Below, piece after piece: positions 1 to 10,435 of a stretch of DNA of 64,000 nucleotides. How positions within the stretch are numbered: the first letter of the stretch is position 1; every line of letters starts with the position of its first letter. A model generated the notes under the pieces. The model worked only from the letters and a program-made list of their open reading frames with translations, had not been told where the DNA came from and ran no database searches. The stretch is taken from contig NW_004955418.1 of NCBI RefSeq assembly GCF_000276665.1, positions 6,908,489-6,972,488 of the forward strand, written 5' to 3'. The translations under genes and the position numbers were made by a program. The DNA comes from Chinchilla lanigera (Eukaryota; Chordata; Mammalia; Rodentia; Chinchillidae).

Positions 1-99
1 TTCCTGTTGTCTTTTCTTTTACTCCTTAATTTATCCATATTTTGGGTTTCTCATATGAAAGAAACCACATGGTTTTCAAGTTTGTATATCTGATTTATT

Positions 100-576
100 T
101 TACTTAACATTGTATTCTTGAGGAGCGTCCTTTTTGTAGGAACCAGCCTGTCTAACTGATCTCTGATGAGGAGACACTACTTCTATCTCAACCGAAGAAG
201 AAAGGGAAGGTGGAAGAGGAGGAGAAGGGGACCAGGGCTCTTCAGGTTCATTTTTATCTTCTCTCAAGGGTGCACTAGACGTGGGATGTTTCCTTGTAGT
301 TAAAAGACAAAGAACTGCATGGCCCAAGCTCCATGTGGAGAAAGTTTCAGGGAATAAAAGAGGGCCCTGGATATGAGCATGCTCCAAACCCTCTTTCATT
401 AGATCCCAACTCTCTATATTAAACATGCCCATCTGAGGACACCAAGGACTATGTTTGATAACATCTTGAAACATATGAGAAAGCAACTGGGTACTAACTT
501 GAGTGCCAGACTGGTACAACAGAATTTCCAATATAGGAGTATAATACTGTATTTCAGTCAGTAAACTCTGCCCCAT
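100..576 (-). pseudogene. gag: Endogenous retroviral gag, N-terminal matrix part, probably truncated
   Basis: An uninterrupted frame of 158 codons runs from an ATG at 576 to a TAA at 100-102. It begins MGQ, a glycine-2 myristoylation start typical of retroviral Gag; an in-frame ATG at 603 would add nine residues and hide that signal. Residues 1 to about 95 resemble betaretroviral matrix protein, with the marker SPWCPQMG (compare CPWFPQEG in Mason-Pfizer-type Gag) and a following NIESW. The last 60 residues are proline- and serine-rich (PSPPLPPS), like the linker after matrix. Intact Gag of this group is roughly 600 residues, so the stop at 100-102 either truncates the gene or follows a frameshift; the rest, if any, is off the window. 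The matrix identity rests on a few motifs recognised by eye. Confidence 0.75.
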
Positions 577-712
577 TACCCTGGCTGAAAAAGTTTTCCT
601 CATACACTCACATTAGTTTTCTTTTTTCTTTTGCCAGCTGGCTCTTCACCCTGTGGAACTCCCCACCACTGACTCACTACACCTTTCCCCCTGGTGGACT
701 TTACCCAGTCAG
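577..712 (-). other. Retroviral 5' leader between primer site and gag
   Basis: About 136 bases lie between the primer-binding site and the MGQ start. A GTGAGT just upstream of gag (minus strand, near 606-611) could be the major splice donor expected in this place. An in-frame ATG at 603-601 precedes the myristoylation-competent start. Confidence 0.5.
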
Positions 713-730
713 ATCCCTGTTTGGGCACCA
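713..730 (-). other. Retroviral primer-binding site, tRNA-Lys3 type
   Basis: The minus strand reads TGGTGCCCAAACAGGGAT, two bases after the LTR end. It differs from the complement of the tRNA-Lys3 3' end (TGGCGCCCGAACAGGGAC) at three positions, all C-to-T or G-to-A transitions, two of them at former CpG dinucleotides. It fits tRNA-Lys1,2 clearly less well. This is how an aged Lys3 primer site would look. Confidence 0.85.
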
Positions 731-732
731 TT

Positions 733-1106
733 TGTAGGAGCCAGCCTACAAGTTTGTCCTTGGCTAGGGAGTGAACAAAGATGAAAAACAGAGACACAGA
801 ATTAGTTTAAAATGTAGGGGGCAGGGGCTCTTGTTTCCCTTAGACGGAGAGCCCCAAGCCTTTGGCTCACTTCACTTTTATTTACTCAGGTATGGGTACA
901 AGCAATTAGGGTAACACAAGATTCATCTTCCTTCCACCATCCATAGTACATGTCTGGGTAAACAATCAGATCTCAGTTGTGTTGACTTTTCCCTGGATCT
1001 TACAATATCCCAGCATGCCCCCAAAAGATCACAGCTTGCCCTCTTCTCCTTTGTGCTCCCAGAGAAAGTCAATTAGGCTTCAATTCTCACTATCTGGTCT
1101 CCCACA
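733..1106 (-). repeat. 5' LTR of the class II endogenous retrovirus
   Basis: About 374 bp. On the minus strand it starts TGTGGGAGACC and ends GGCTCCTACA, the usual TG...CA ends. It is followed by AA and the primer-binding site. An AATAAA signal (TTTATT on +, near 876-881) lies about 140 bases before the LTR end, so it plausibly marks the end of R. No clear separate TATA box was seen. The U3 boundary at 1106 is inferred from the TG rule and is less certain than the U5 boundary at 733. Confidence 0.75.
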
Positions 1107-1129
1107 CATTTTCCTACAAACAACTCAAG

Positions 1130-1325
1130 TTTATACTTTTTTACAGGAGAGTAGTACTGTATCATGTATAAATGCTACATTTTCTTTATCCATTCATCTG
1201 TTGATGGACATAGGGGTCACTTCCAAGATATAACTCCTATAAACTGTGCTGCTATAAACACAGGTATGCATGTACCTCTGTAATACCATGCCTTTTACTG
1301 TTTCAGGAAGATACCTAAAAGGGAA
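1130..1325 (-). mobile_element. L1 fragment (ORF2 end/3' region), minus strand
   Basis: The + strand contains CTTTATCCATTCATCTGTTG followed by ATGGACA and then a 'ctgctataaacac' block. This is the antisense of the well-known mammalian L1 3' segment (CATCAACAGATGAATGGATAAA). It is diverged and truncated on both sides and abuts the retroviral LTR. Confidence 0.75.
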
Positions 1326-1389
1326 TAAAAAATATGGAATGCTTGATGCATTTGTGTGTCATCCTTGGTGAAGTAACGTCTGCTCTGAG

Positions 1390-1700
1390 GTCTAGAGGAT
1401 GAACACAAATTAACCAGGGAGGAGTGTAAATATGGCAGGCAGAAGGGACAGCGTAAGCAAAGACCCAGAGATGGAGATGCACGGCTTCTCTGAGATCACA
1501 GGGAAGACCAGAGTAGCTGTAGTTACTGAATATGGGCAGGAGTCTATAAGATGAGGTCAGAAAGAAGGCACAGATCAGCTTGCACAGGAGTTAGTAGCTA
1601 TGTTAAGTAGTCTAATTTTAGTTTGGAGGCAGCAGAAGCCATTTAAACAGTGGACAATGATCCATTTCGGTGGGGTAGATCATTCCAGCTGCAAAAGGGA
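1390..1700 (-). repeat. L2-like ancient LINE fragment
   Basis: The text 'ggcagaagggacagcgtaag' and 'caaagacccagagatgg', then 'agaagccatttaaacagtgg' and 'gatcattccagctgc', follows the order of a common mammalian L2-type repeat read in antisense. It is strongly diverged; family assignment is by memory of the consensus. Confidence 0.5.
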
Positions 1701-2112
1701 ATAGATGTGAGAAGCTAAGAGAGGATGGCTGAAATATGTTAGGAAGCAACGTGATACAGAAATGAAAATTCGGCATTGCAAACACATATTCACGAAAAAT
1801 AAATATAAAGGAAAAATGAGAAAATTTGGGAAATTAAATTTTACATGCCTTTACTGAGTCCTCTGCTTTATCAAGTCTGTCAGCTACAGATTTTCATTCG
1901 GGAACTGGTGAGGGACTATATCCTGACTTTGGCATACTGGAGGCGGTTAGTGCCCAGGAGGGAGCGGCTAGGTCTGTTCAATGAAAAATGTACTTCATGA
2001 ACTTATTACCTTTGCAGGGTCGGCATTCAGTCCTCTGAAAAAGTCCATGAGGAGGCTGCGAAAGTCGTGGGATGGTGGCAAGCTATAAATTCTAGAGCTA
2101 AATCATGAGAGC

Positions 2113-2115
<3 letters not shown>

Positions 2116-2165
<50 letters not shown>
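2116..2165. repeat. (CA)n microsatellite
   Basis: About 24 almost uninterrupted CA units ending in CATACAC. Likely polymorphic in length. Confidence 0.97.
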
Positions 2166-2171
<6 letters not shown>

Positions 2172-2289
2172 TATAGTTAGAGCTGAGTGTGAATACAATT
2201 GTTAAAGAAGATCAAGTTAGGAAAGAAGGGAAAGAGGTCTATAGAAAATCATCCTATATTTAAGGGTTTGACATTATGTATTTCTCCAT

Positions 2290-2380
2290 CTCATAAGTAT
2301 TTATTAAGTGTTCTCTTTGTGTCCAGTCCTGGGCTGTATGGTGGCAGGAGAAACTCAGTGGAAATAAGAGAACTCTGCAA
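2290..2380 (-). repeat. L2/MIR 3'-end relic
   Basis: 'agtatttattaagtgttctc' followed by 'tgtgtccagtcctgggctgt' matches the antisense of the shared L2/MIR tail (tattgagcacctactatgtgccaggcactg). Diverged. Confidence 0.4.
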
Positions 2381-3244
2381 ATGTAAAGTAATAAATGTCA
2401 AAGGCTAAGACCCGTTCAAGAAGATGCTCAGTCGTTTTGCTGCTGCAGATGAAGAGAGGACAACGTTGGGTTTGTGGATTAGACCCCTTGCTAGTTGGTG
2501 CACATTGGAAACTCAGATTAGTAAATAGGTTAGTAAACAGACTCCAGGGACTGCACAGAAGGACCTCTGACGAAACCTTCTCCCCTTTTAGAACTTTAAA
2601 TTATGAGAAGATGAGACCTGATACATAAAATTTCACTTTATATCTCATTTCCTTGGAACACATCTTTTCCATCTAAGAAAGAAAGCCGCACTACCTAGGG
2701 CCTGCCATGGCTGTCAGCCAAGAGCAGAGATGTTGTAATTTGAAGTTGACAGCAAGACGACCCTTACAGGGTCACTATAGTTTCTGTCTCACGGCAGATC
2801 TTCCTGCTGAAATATGGAGGTGCCATGATGTTAAATCAATAGTAGTGAGTGATGTGGAGATTTGAGATGAAGCTAAACACAGCTTCCTTTGATTTTTACC
2901 ATTTCATTTTTCTTGCAGGACACTACTTTAGAAGAAGAATCACCTCTGGATAAATCATCTGCTCAGGTTTGCTACTCTAACCAAATGACATTATCCAAAG
3001 ACTAGAAAGTCCCAAACATTAATTGTATTCATTTAGGATTCCATGTAATGTTTTCATTGAAACAAAGGCTCTTTATGAAATTTATAAAGCAGCAGGAACA
3101 AGCATTTTGGTTAGAAATATTCAGAAGGTTGTGATCGTCAGTTACAGATTTAAGACACAAAGTAACTCAGTAGTGAATATCAAATTTGTGAAGGAGTAAT
3201 CCTTAATTTAAACAGTAGTCAACTTTTTATTTTCAATTAATTAC

Positions 3245-3540
3245 AAGAAGGTATATCTGGTATCTGTTGTTGTATAATACAGCACCCCAAGATGTGGGAG
3301 CTTAAAGCAACAGCCACTTCTTTAGCTCGGGATCCTGGGGGTCGCACTTGAGGGGGTTCAGTGATACAGTTCTTGCAGTCTTAGCTGGGCTTCCTCATGT
3401 ATCTGTGGTCACCTGTCAGTCTGTGAGGTAGCTGTTTCTGGGTATCAGTGAGAAGATGGGGTGACTGGGCTCCATGTCTCTCATCAACTAGAAGGCCAGT
3501 TGGGGCTTGTGCCAATCTGGCAGGGATTCTAGAATGAGAT
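3245..3540. repeat. Ancient interspersed repeat, family not assigned
   Basis: 'gttgttgtataatacagcac' followed by 'cttaaagcaacagccacttc' and 'cttagctgggcttcctcatg' resembles a widespread old mammalian repeat with the phrase tgctgtgtaacaaaccacccc. I cannot name its family reliably. Confidence 0.4.
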
Positions 3541-3607
3541 GAAGCTTAAATTTTGTTATGAGGCAAGGCTCAGAAATGGTACAACATTGCTTTTGCCAAA
3601 TTCTTTT

Positions 3608-3783
3608 TCCTTTTTTTTTTTTTTTTTTTTTTTTGTCTTTTTGAGACAGGGTCTCACTGTGCAGTTCAGGCTGACCTTGAGCTCATTTAGTAGCCCAGGC
3701 TGGCCTCGAACTTGCAATGATCCCCTTGCCTTAGCCTCCGGAGAGCTAGGATTACAGGAGTGCGCCACTGCACCTGGCCTTGT
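3608..3783 (-). mobile_element. B1-like (7SL-derived) SINE
   Basis: A poly-T run is followed by 'gagacagggtctcactgtgc', 'aggctggcctcgaacttgca', 'gcctccggagagctaggatt' and 'acctggcc', the antisense of a B1/Alu-like monomer. Flanked by a direct repeat CAAATTCTTTT at 3597-3607 and 3784-3794. Intact duplication and low decay suggest a moderately young insertion. Confidence 0.93.
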
Positions 3784-4052
3784 CAAATTCTTTTAGCCAA
3801 AGCAAGTTGAAAGTTCAGCTCATATTCAAAGGGTAGAAAAATAGACTTCCTCTGTTAATGAAGTGGCTAACTGCAAATTTATTCTGTTAAGCAACCATTT
3901 GGGCCATCTTGCTGTCTGCCATAGGTGATTTATCTTATTTATCCTATTTGATTCACATATAGGCAGGCAAAATGTACAATATTTAAACACTATTTTGGAA
4001 GGGAGAATATTTTTATACTTTTCATTTTATCTGTTTAAAACAAAAACCTCTT

Positions 4053-4243
4053 GGCTGGGCATGGTGGTGCATGTTTGTAATCCCAGCACTTGGGAGGCTG
4101 AGCCAGGAGGATCACCCTGAGTTTGAGGTTAGCCTGGGCTACATAGTGAGTTCAAAGCCAGTCTGAGCTACATGACCAGACTCTGTCTCAAAAAACAAAA
4201 ACAAAAACAAAAACACAGCAAATAAATAAACAAACAAAACCAG
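4053..4243 (+). mobile_element. B1-like (7SL-derived) SINE with A-rich tail
   Basis: Starts GGCTGGGCATGGTGGTGCAT, continues through 'aatcccagcacttgggaggc' and has the internal quasi-duplication typical of B1 ('agcctgggctacatagtgag' then 'cagtctgagctacatgacc'), ending in CTGTCTC and a CAAAA-rich tail. Target-site duplication is weak (ACCTCT on both sides). Confidence 0.93.
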
Positions 4244-7200
4244 GACCTCTCTTAAAACAACCAATTAAGATGGGACTGTGTTCGCTGAATTATTTTCTAC
4301 CTCTGTCTTTTCAGAAAATACAGGAAGATCCTCATTTTCTCAGTGGCTGTTAGTCCAGGTCTGTGTGACATAACCAATCACAGACAGAAAGTGAATTTCT
4401 TAATGGTAAGAAACAATAGCTGCTGGCCTTGTACTCTTGTATAAATTTTCAGAATTGCCATTGGGAAAAGGACATTTACTTGACACATGATGCTATTTCC
4501 ATTTTTGTCTGCCCAATTTTAAACTCTCCCTTATTAAAGTGGCAAATTCAGTCTTCAGAATATACTGCCCTAATGAAATACATAACTGGAAGATGTACCC
4601 TTTGCCACTTCGCTTTGTAACGTGTAGACTTGCAATAGATGCAAGGACATTTCATGGAAAGGGAGTTTTTAAATTCTTTTGTATGTGGATGGAGAAAATA
4701 AAACTTTTGATGTCTTTGCTCAAACTAATAGGTTCTCACTTAATAGCCAATGTAGTACATAAGGTGATTTATTATTATGCTAATATTGTAATGTAATATT
4801 TATTAAGCATTGGAAGTGTGCAGAATACTAGATAGCCCACATAAAAAATCCTGATGGATTTCAAGGAAAAGGGCTGAGAAATGCATTCTCCTAATCCACA
4901 GGAAAAGCAGGCAATTCAGAATCCAGCTGAACCAGTAAATCCTATTTAATTTAGCATACATCACATACCCAAAGAAGGAGGGGGAGATTAAGGCAAATAG
5001 TGATAATCTCTGATTAAAGGGTAGTCATTTCAAGAGCATACTTTCCTGTATAGACTTGAGTTTAGCAAGACTCCACTGAGAAAAAATATTTCTCATTTTA
5101 AAAATGTTTTGGCCGATAATCCTCTGCATTATTATCTGACGTTCTAAGATCACAGGTTATAGTAGTTTCTATAGAGACCAACGTTGTAACTATTACAGCA
5201 AACTACAAGTGAAATGTTAAAAAAAAAAAATCACACCTTCACTGTATCTTTACAGCATGACAGTAAAATTTACAACGTTGGCATAAGGTATTTGGAAGTC
5301 CCAAGGTAAAATTATGATTCTATGCTAAGAAGAAACTTTTTCTAAAATTAAATAGTGTATTTTAAAAGATCATTTTTAGTGTGGCCAAGTAAAATGGAGG
5401 GTGGGGGGAGGGGGCTGACTTTACATCTCCCTAAAGAAGCCTTTTCTCTGAAAAACAAAAGCACATAATTTGAGGAAAGAATACCTTTGTTATTTTAGTT
5501 GGCCATAATTCTGCACTTTACTTTGCTAAACTAGTTTAGATTAGAGGGAAAAAAATTAAGGCAAAGCTAAAAAGAGACTTGTAAACAGCATTTCCTATTT
5601 TATATAATTGTGCTTATTGACTAGGGGTTAGATCCTCTGCTCATCTCTAAATAGAATTCTCATAGAAGCTGATGAAAATCTTTGATGAAAATTGATTGAG
5701 AAATAAGTACTCTTCTTCTATTCTCTGTTTATGTTCTCATCTATATCATCTATGTATATATTATTATATATGCATATGTATGTGTGTGTAATGGTATCAG
5801 TGGAATTTCTAAAAAATGATGTACCACCTTTTGGGGGATCTTCAAGCTAGTAAAAGAATACAAAAATGCATACTTGCATTTTTTTGGATGATGGCAGATA
5901 AAGCTAGCAGGGAAATAGAATAGTTTGAATGTGGAAATAAGGCATAAATTAACTATTTCTTTATGGCTACTTAAAACATTTTATTTTAAAAAAGGAGAGC
6001 TGTAGATGGCTTTGTGGTTATAAAACATAAATACAAATTTTTATTTTCTTGGTAATATAAATTCACAGTAATACATATTTTTTTAAGCAAAGGATATAAT
6101 GTGTAATTTAAGAATTTGCCAAGCTATTTTAAGACAGTATACCTTATGCTAATTGGCTGATTAGGTGTGTGAAATGCACATAATTTTTATTCAGTGAATT
6201 TCCTTCAAAAATTTGATGAGGAAAATACAAAGTAAATAGTATATGGTTGTTCACATAGTAAAAGAGAACATGAAAATTGCCTATGGAAATAAAATTATCT
6301 GCCAATTTCGACTTCATGGTTGAAAACTGGTCAAATAGCTTAAAGGTACATATACTGAACTATTTGTAATGAAGTAACCAGTTCTTTGGTTTTTTTTTTT
6401 AGAACTGCTTATGAACATGTGCACACTTATGATATACACATATTTACATATGTGCCTGATTATATGATCTAGGTGATTGTCAAAGTGACTGCTAAAACAT
6501 CTGTATCTCTAAAGAGCTTGCTATATTGGTCTTATTTTAATATGTTTTGAAATGGGCGAAATAACGACACATAGAGTTTATGTGCCTTCCAGAATATTTC
6601 AGCAACTTGCAAAACTGCTTCTTTTTACCTGCAGACTTTAAGAGAAGTCTACTTAGATAAACTCCAGCAAGTCCCAGCACAGTAAGGGGAAGATGAGGAG
6701 AAGTGGAAAACTCAGGATGGGGCTGGAGATCACAGGGTGGAAGGCAGTGATGTAGTACTCTACCTAGCACATTTTTTTCTCTTTTAGGTTACACACAGAA
6801 GAGACAGATCAGCAACAGAAAAAGAGCGTTTCTTAAAGTCTTACAAGGAGAGAAAAGCTAGCATCTTTTTCTATATATTGCAAGAAACTTGTCACAAAGA
6901 GGGTGGGTAGCAGGGAGGGCTTCACTTGTAATTTCAAACAGTCTGTGGACAGGATAATCGGGCGACAGCTCAGGGATGGGACTTGGGCTTCCTGGGGCTT
7001 CAGAATGAATTCTAAATGTTCCAACAAAATAGTAGACTTGGCTAAAATACCATGTTAGTCATCTGCTAGAAAATTTTGTGTATAATCATTATTTAATCTT
7101 TGTGGTATCGTTTATTTCAATTATTATCTCGGATATAAATTTTAATTTAACTTCTGATTCCATGGTTTAATTTAATTTTGGTATACTGAGTTGCTTAGTC

Positions 7201-7571
7201 TGTGGACCGTGAGGTTTGAGTCACCAGTTTATTTCATTTATTTGTTTAGACACCTAACCCAGCAGAACTCTACTTCTATCTAGTGGCAGCTAATTCAAAT
7301 TAAAAAAAAAAAAAACTAGTCAAAAAAAGAAAAAGATGAACCCAATTTAGAAGTATGTTTTTCCCCTGTGACCACATCCCAGAGATGACATTCAAAAACA
7401 ATTGTGCCGTGGAAAATTATTTAAAAGCATCACTTCACGATAAGCATTTCTCTAAAGTATTAACATTTCTGCCTTCCTGGTTAGCTGGGATACTTCTGCA
7501 GATAAATAAGAACAGAACTTACTTTTGCCTGAAAGATTGAAGTAATTAAGGTAAAAATAAATTACCTGGAT
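4244..7571. other. 5' flanking DNA, no gene recognised
   Basis: AT-rich single-copy-looking sequence with short homopolymers and a G-rich stretch near 5396-5416. Open frames here are short, lack splice or codon support and are treated as chance. No repeat family was recognised with confidence. Confidence 0.5.
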
Positions 7572-7740
7572 CAGTGGTTCTCAATTCTCAACGCTCATTA
7601 GAATTCTCTAGGGAGCTGTTAAAAATTACAGACCCAGGTCCCCACTCCTAAACAACTAGAGCAGGGAGTGGTCCCTGGCATTGGCCTTTTTCAAAAAGCT
7701 CCCTTAGGTGATTCTAATTCGTATGCAAGGTTAGAACACG
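7572..7740. mobile_element. MER5A-like nonautonomous hAT DNA transposon
   Basis: Begins CAGTGGTTCTCAA, has 'cattagaattctctagggag' and a mirrored end 'aaagctcccttaggtgattc' then 'taattcgtatgcaaggttag'. This is the palindromic architecture of MER5A. About 169 bp, ancient. Confidence 0.85.
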
Positions 7741-9339
7741 GATTTAGGTAGTTTAAGGCCAGAAAATTAATGAAATAAATCTCAGTTCATGTTGTGATTT
7801 GAGGCATGTAGATTGTTGCTTCATTGCCACTTGTTTTACTTGGTTGCCTGCAACTTGAAATATAAACATTTTCAGAACGGCCGGTGAGCCCCTTCACAGT
7901 CTGTCACCAGCCTAGTTTTCAGGCCTCAGCTCTGCCCTGTTCAACCTTGTTGAACCCAAAGCATCCGAACATTCCCCGCACTTTTATTTCTTCACGTTTG
8001 TAGTTTCTTGCTTGTTTTCTTTCCGTCAGACATGAGCCCACTGCTATACTTGGTTATTTTATAAGCGCCAGTTTAAAAGGTCTTGCCTGTAACACTGGAC
8101 TATGCAGAATTACTTTATCGAGTGCTGATTTGTATAGATTCAGTCGTGGGGGTGTTCTCCTGCAGAGACAAAGCCATATTATCTAGCAATAAGCGTACAG
8201 TTAATATCTCTTTTCAAATTATAGCTATTCAAGTACATATATCTTACCCTGCTTAGTAACTCCAATATTAATAGTTGCTTAGGTGTAGAATCCCAAAAGG
8301 AGCCATTTGATTTAGGTTTATGAATATTTCATACGGAAATTTCAGTTACGTTCTGAACAGTTGCAAATTCCAATACCTTAGTACAACCTCTTAAATCATT
8401 TTGAAGATGACCACAATGTACAATTTTTTTTTCTGTTTAAAAGGAGGCTACTCAGACTTTGAAAGAAGTAGAGATACTTAAAATATCAAGGCATCCGTGT
8501 TCTGATATGTTACTTTCCACATTTGGTTTCAGTATGTTTCCAATGGGAAATAATGGATATCATGTCTTTATTTCTTCAATTCTTTCAGCTTTGACGCCGC
8601 AAGAAGGCAGCCAGCTTTGCTAGCTTCCTGATATCTGATAGTTGTCTGACTAAAAGGACCCTGCGATGAGAATCAGCATTTTCTCCAAGACAGGAGTCGT
8701 GAATTCTCTCCTTCCGAAGAGACAGATATCTTTTACAAGGGTCCAGGGTATTTCCTGCCAGGCTGCTTCTCTTACGAACACCTAGTAGAGCCTCTCACTA
8801 GGAGGAAGGCCGAAGGAGGAGATCCATTCATCCTTCCAGGACGGAAAGAACACACCCTAACACAGGCCAAGAACTTGAACATCGGCGAGATTACAGACCA
8901 AGGATAAGCGCAGATAACATTTTAAATGAACACTTGATTTTTTGTAAAAAAGCCTATCTTGTGATCTCCCTTAAAATTCCCCACTGCTGTATATTGTGTG
9001 AAATATACAAATAATGTGAAATATACAAATAATTTTTGTTAATATTCTGAAACAAATATTCTTAACTTAGAAAGCTGACTGGTTTCCCAGGGTGGTTTGT
9101 TGTGAGTCACAGCTGCACGGATTGTAATTTCTATCGAGACAGTTACCTTCTAAGGATGGTTTTAGTATATTCGAATAGGAAAAAAAACTCTGTAATTGAG
9201 AAACTACTTAATTTTTAGGCAAGAGCCGATAACATCCAGCTAACTCCATGCCTTGAGGTCTGTTTCTTTCCCCTCAAGTCTTTATTGATCGAGACCCTAG
9301 ATTTTCCATCAGACTTCAATACCCCCGTTGGGTGCGGAA
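7741..9339. other. 5' flanking DNA upstream of the CpG island
   Basis: No gene or clear repeat family. Contains a perfect 18-bp tandem duplication (8997-9032). The block 8580-8900 is less AT-rich and unique, and could be regulatory, but nothing in the sequence proves it. Confidence 0.45.
8997..9032. repeat. Perfect 18-bp tandem duplication
   Basis: TGTGAAATATACAAATAA occurs twice head to tail, 8997-9014 and 9015-9032, without mismatch. Probably recent replication slippage. Confidence 0.95.
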
Positions 9340-9349
9340 CCCGGGCCCA

Positions 9350-9362
9350 CCACTGGAGGGCG
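9350..9362 (+). promoter_or_regulatory. CTCF-like core site at CpG island edge
   Basis: CCACTGGAGGGCG is close to the CTCF core CCACnAGGGGGCG. Judged by eye only, so occupancy is unknown. Confidence 0.3.
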
Positions 9363-10430
9363 TCTGGACGCTTCCAAACAGCTCCGCGGCTGGAAATCCC
9401 GAGCCGAGGACTGGAAAGCGCAGGAGACCGGGATATTTCATTTTATTGGGCTAATAAGTAAAAGGGAGAACTGATCAGTCTGGGAGGAAAGCTAAACTGC
9501 TTTCTTTCTTGCGATCTGCCCTTTCTACCGAAGCGGCACACTCACTAGAGAGCAAAACGGAAAAACACTGCGCTTGCCGGGACTGTGAAGCCCGGCGAGG
9601 GCGGGTCTCCCGGGCCTGCGGCCCCGCGCGCTCGGGCGCTGGCGCTGCCGGAGACTGGGGAGCGCGGCCTCGGGGCTCCCGCGCGCTCGCTGCTGGGCCG
9701 CTGAGCTGGGCGGCGCGGGGGCCGCGCTGCGCCCCGCCCTCGAAGTTCTGCAGCGCAAGGCTTCCCCTGCAGCACGGACCTCCTTTCCCTCCCGCCTCGG
9801 GCCCCGGCTCCCCGCAGCGGTCGGCGGGCGGCTTCTCGGGGAGGAAGGGCCGGCGCCTGGGGCCGAGGCGAGGGCGAGTCTCACGGCCCGGGGCCGCGTG
9901 TGCGTCCTCCCTCCCCGGTGCAGGTTCACCGGGATTGTAATCACATCCAACTGAATTTCTCCCAGGTATTTTTTTTAAACGTGCCTTCAGGGCATCACTT
10001 TAAAGCAAAGTCTTGCTTCCTGCTCGGGAACCCTTCCTTACATCCCGGGCGGGAAGCGAGGCGGAGCGGGGCGCAGGAGGGGTGCTCGGCTTTCGGGACC
10101 GCCGGGCCGGCGCAGGGCGGACAGGGCGGGGCGCGCAGAGCGCGCCCCTAGGGGCTCCCCAGACGGCTCTCGGATCTCCGTCTACGCAGCGGGAAGGGGT
10201 CCTGTAGAGTCCAAGGACCCTGCTCTCCAGGAAAAAGATGTCAACTCACGCCTGAGCCCAGACGCAGTTCAGCACCCAAAGGGTTACCCGGCGGCCGAGC
10301 GCAGGCGGAGAGGAGCGCGCCGCGCCGCTCCCAGTAATTCAATTAGTCAGGTTTCAGGAAGGTGGGGCGCTGGGGTGGGAGGCGTGCGGAGGGAGGAGAT
10401 TAGGAAAACGCCTCTTTCTCGTGGAGCAAA

Positions 10431-10435
10431 CCAAT
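10431..10435 (+). promoter_or_regulatory. CCAAT box (NF-Y type) inside the CpG island
   Basis: CCAAT in the context AAACCAATCCGG, about 2 kb upstream of the EFNA5 start codon. It could serve an upstream alternative or divergent promoter. Confidence 0.35.

Larger units (their letters stand above)
1..1106 (-). mobile_element. 5' end of a class II (betaretrovirus-like) endogenous retrovirus, cut by the window edge
   Basis: Read on the minus strand, the order is LTR (1106 to 733), a two-base spacer, a primer-binding site (730-713), a leader of about 136 bases, and a gag start at 576. This is the canonical start of a provirus. The Lys3-type primer site and a matrix protein resembling betaretroviral MA place it in class II (ERV2/ERVK). 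The left part of the provirus, with any remaining gag, pro, pol, env and the second LTR, lies outside the window, so completeness and target-site duplication cannot be judged. An old L1 fragment follows on the right. The element lies about 11 kb upstream of EFNA5 in opposite orientation. Confidence 0.85.

Noticed and set aside
3539..3796. 85- and 76-codon frames
   Set aside because: They translate the B1-like SINE and its poly-T.
10266..10277. REST/NRSF site
   Set aside because: TTCAGCACC is a perfect left half, but no right half (GGACAGCG-like) follows at any accepted spacing.
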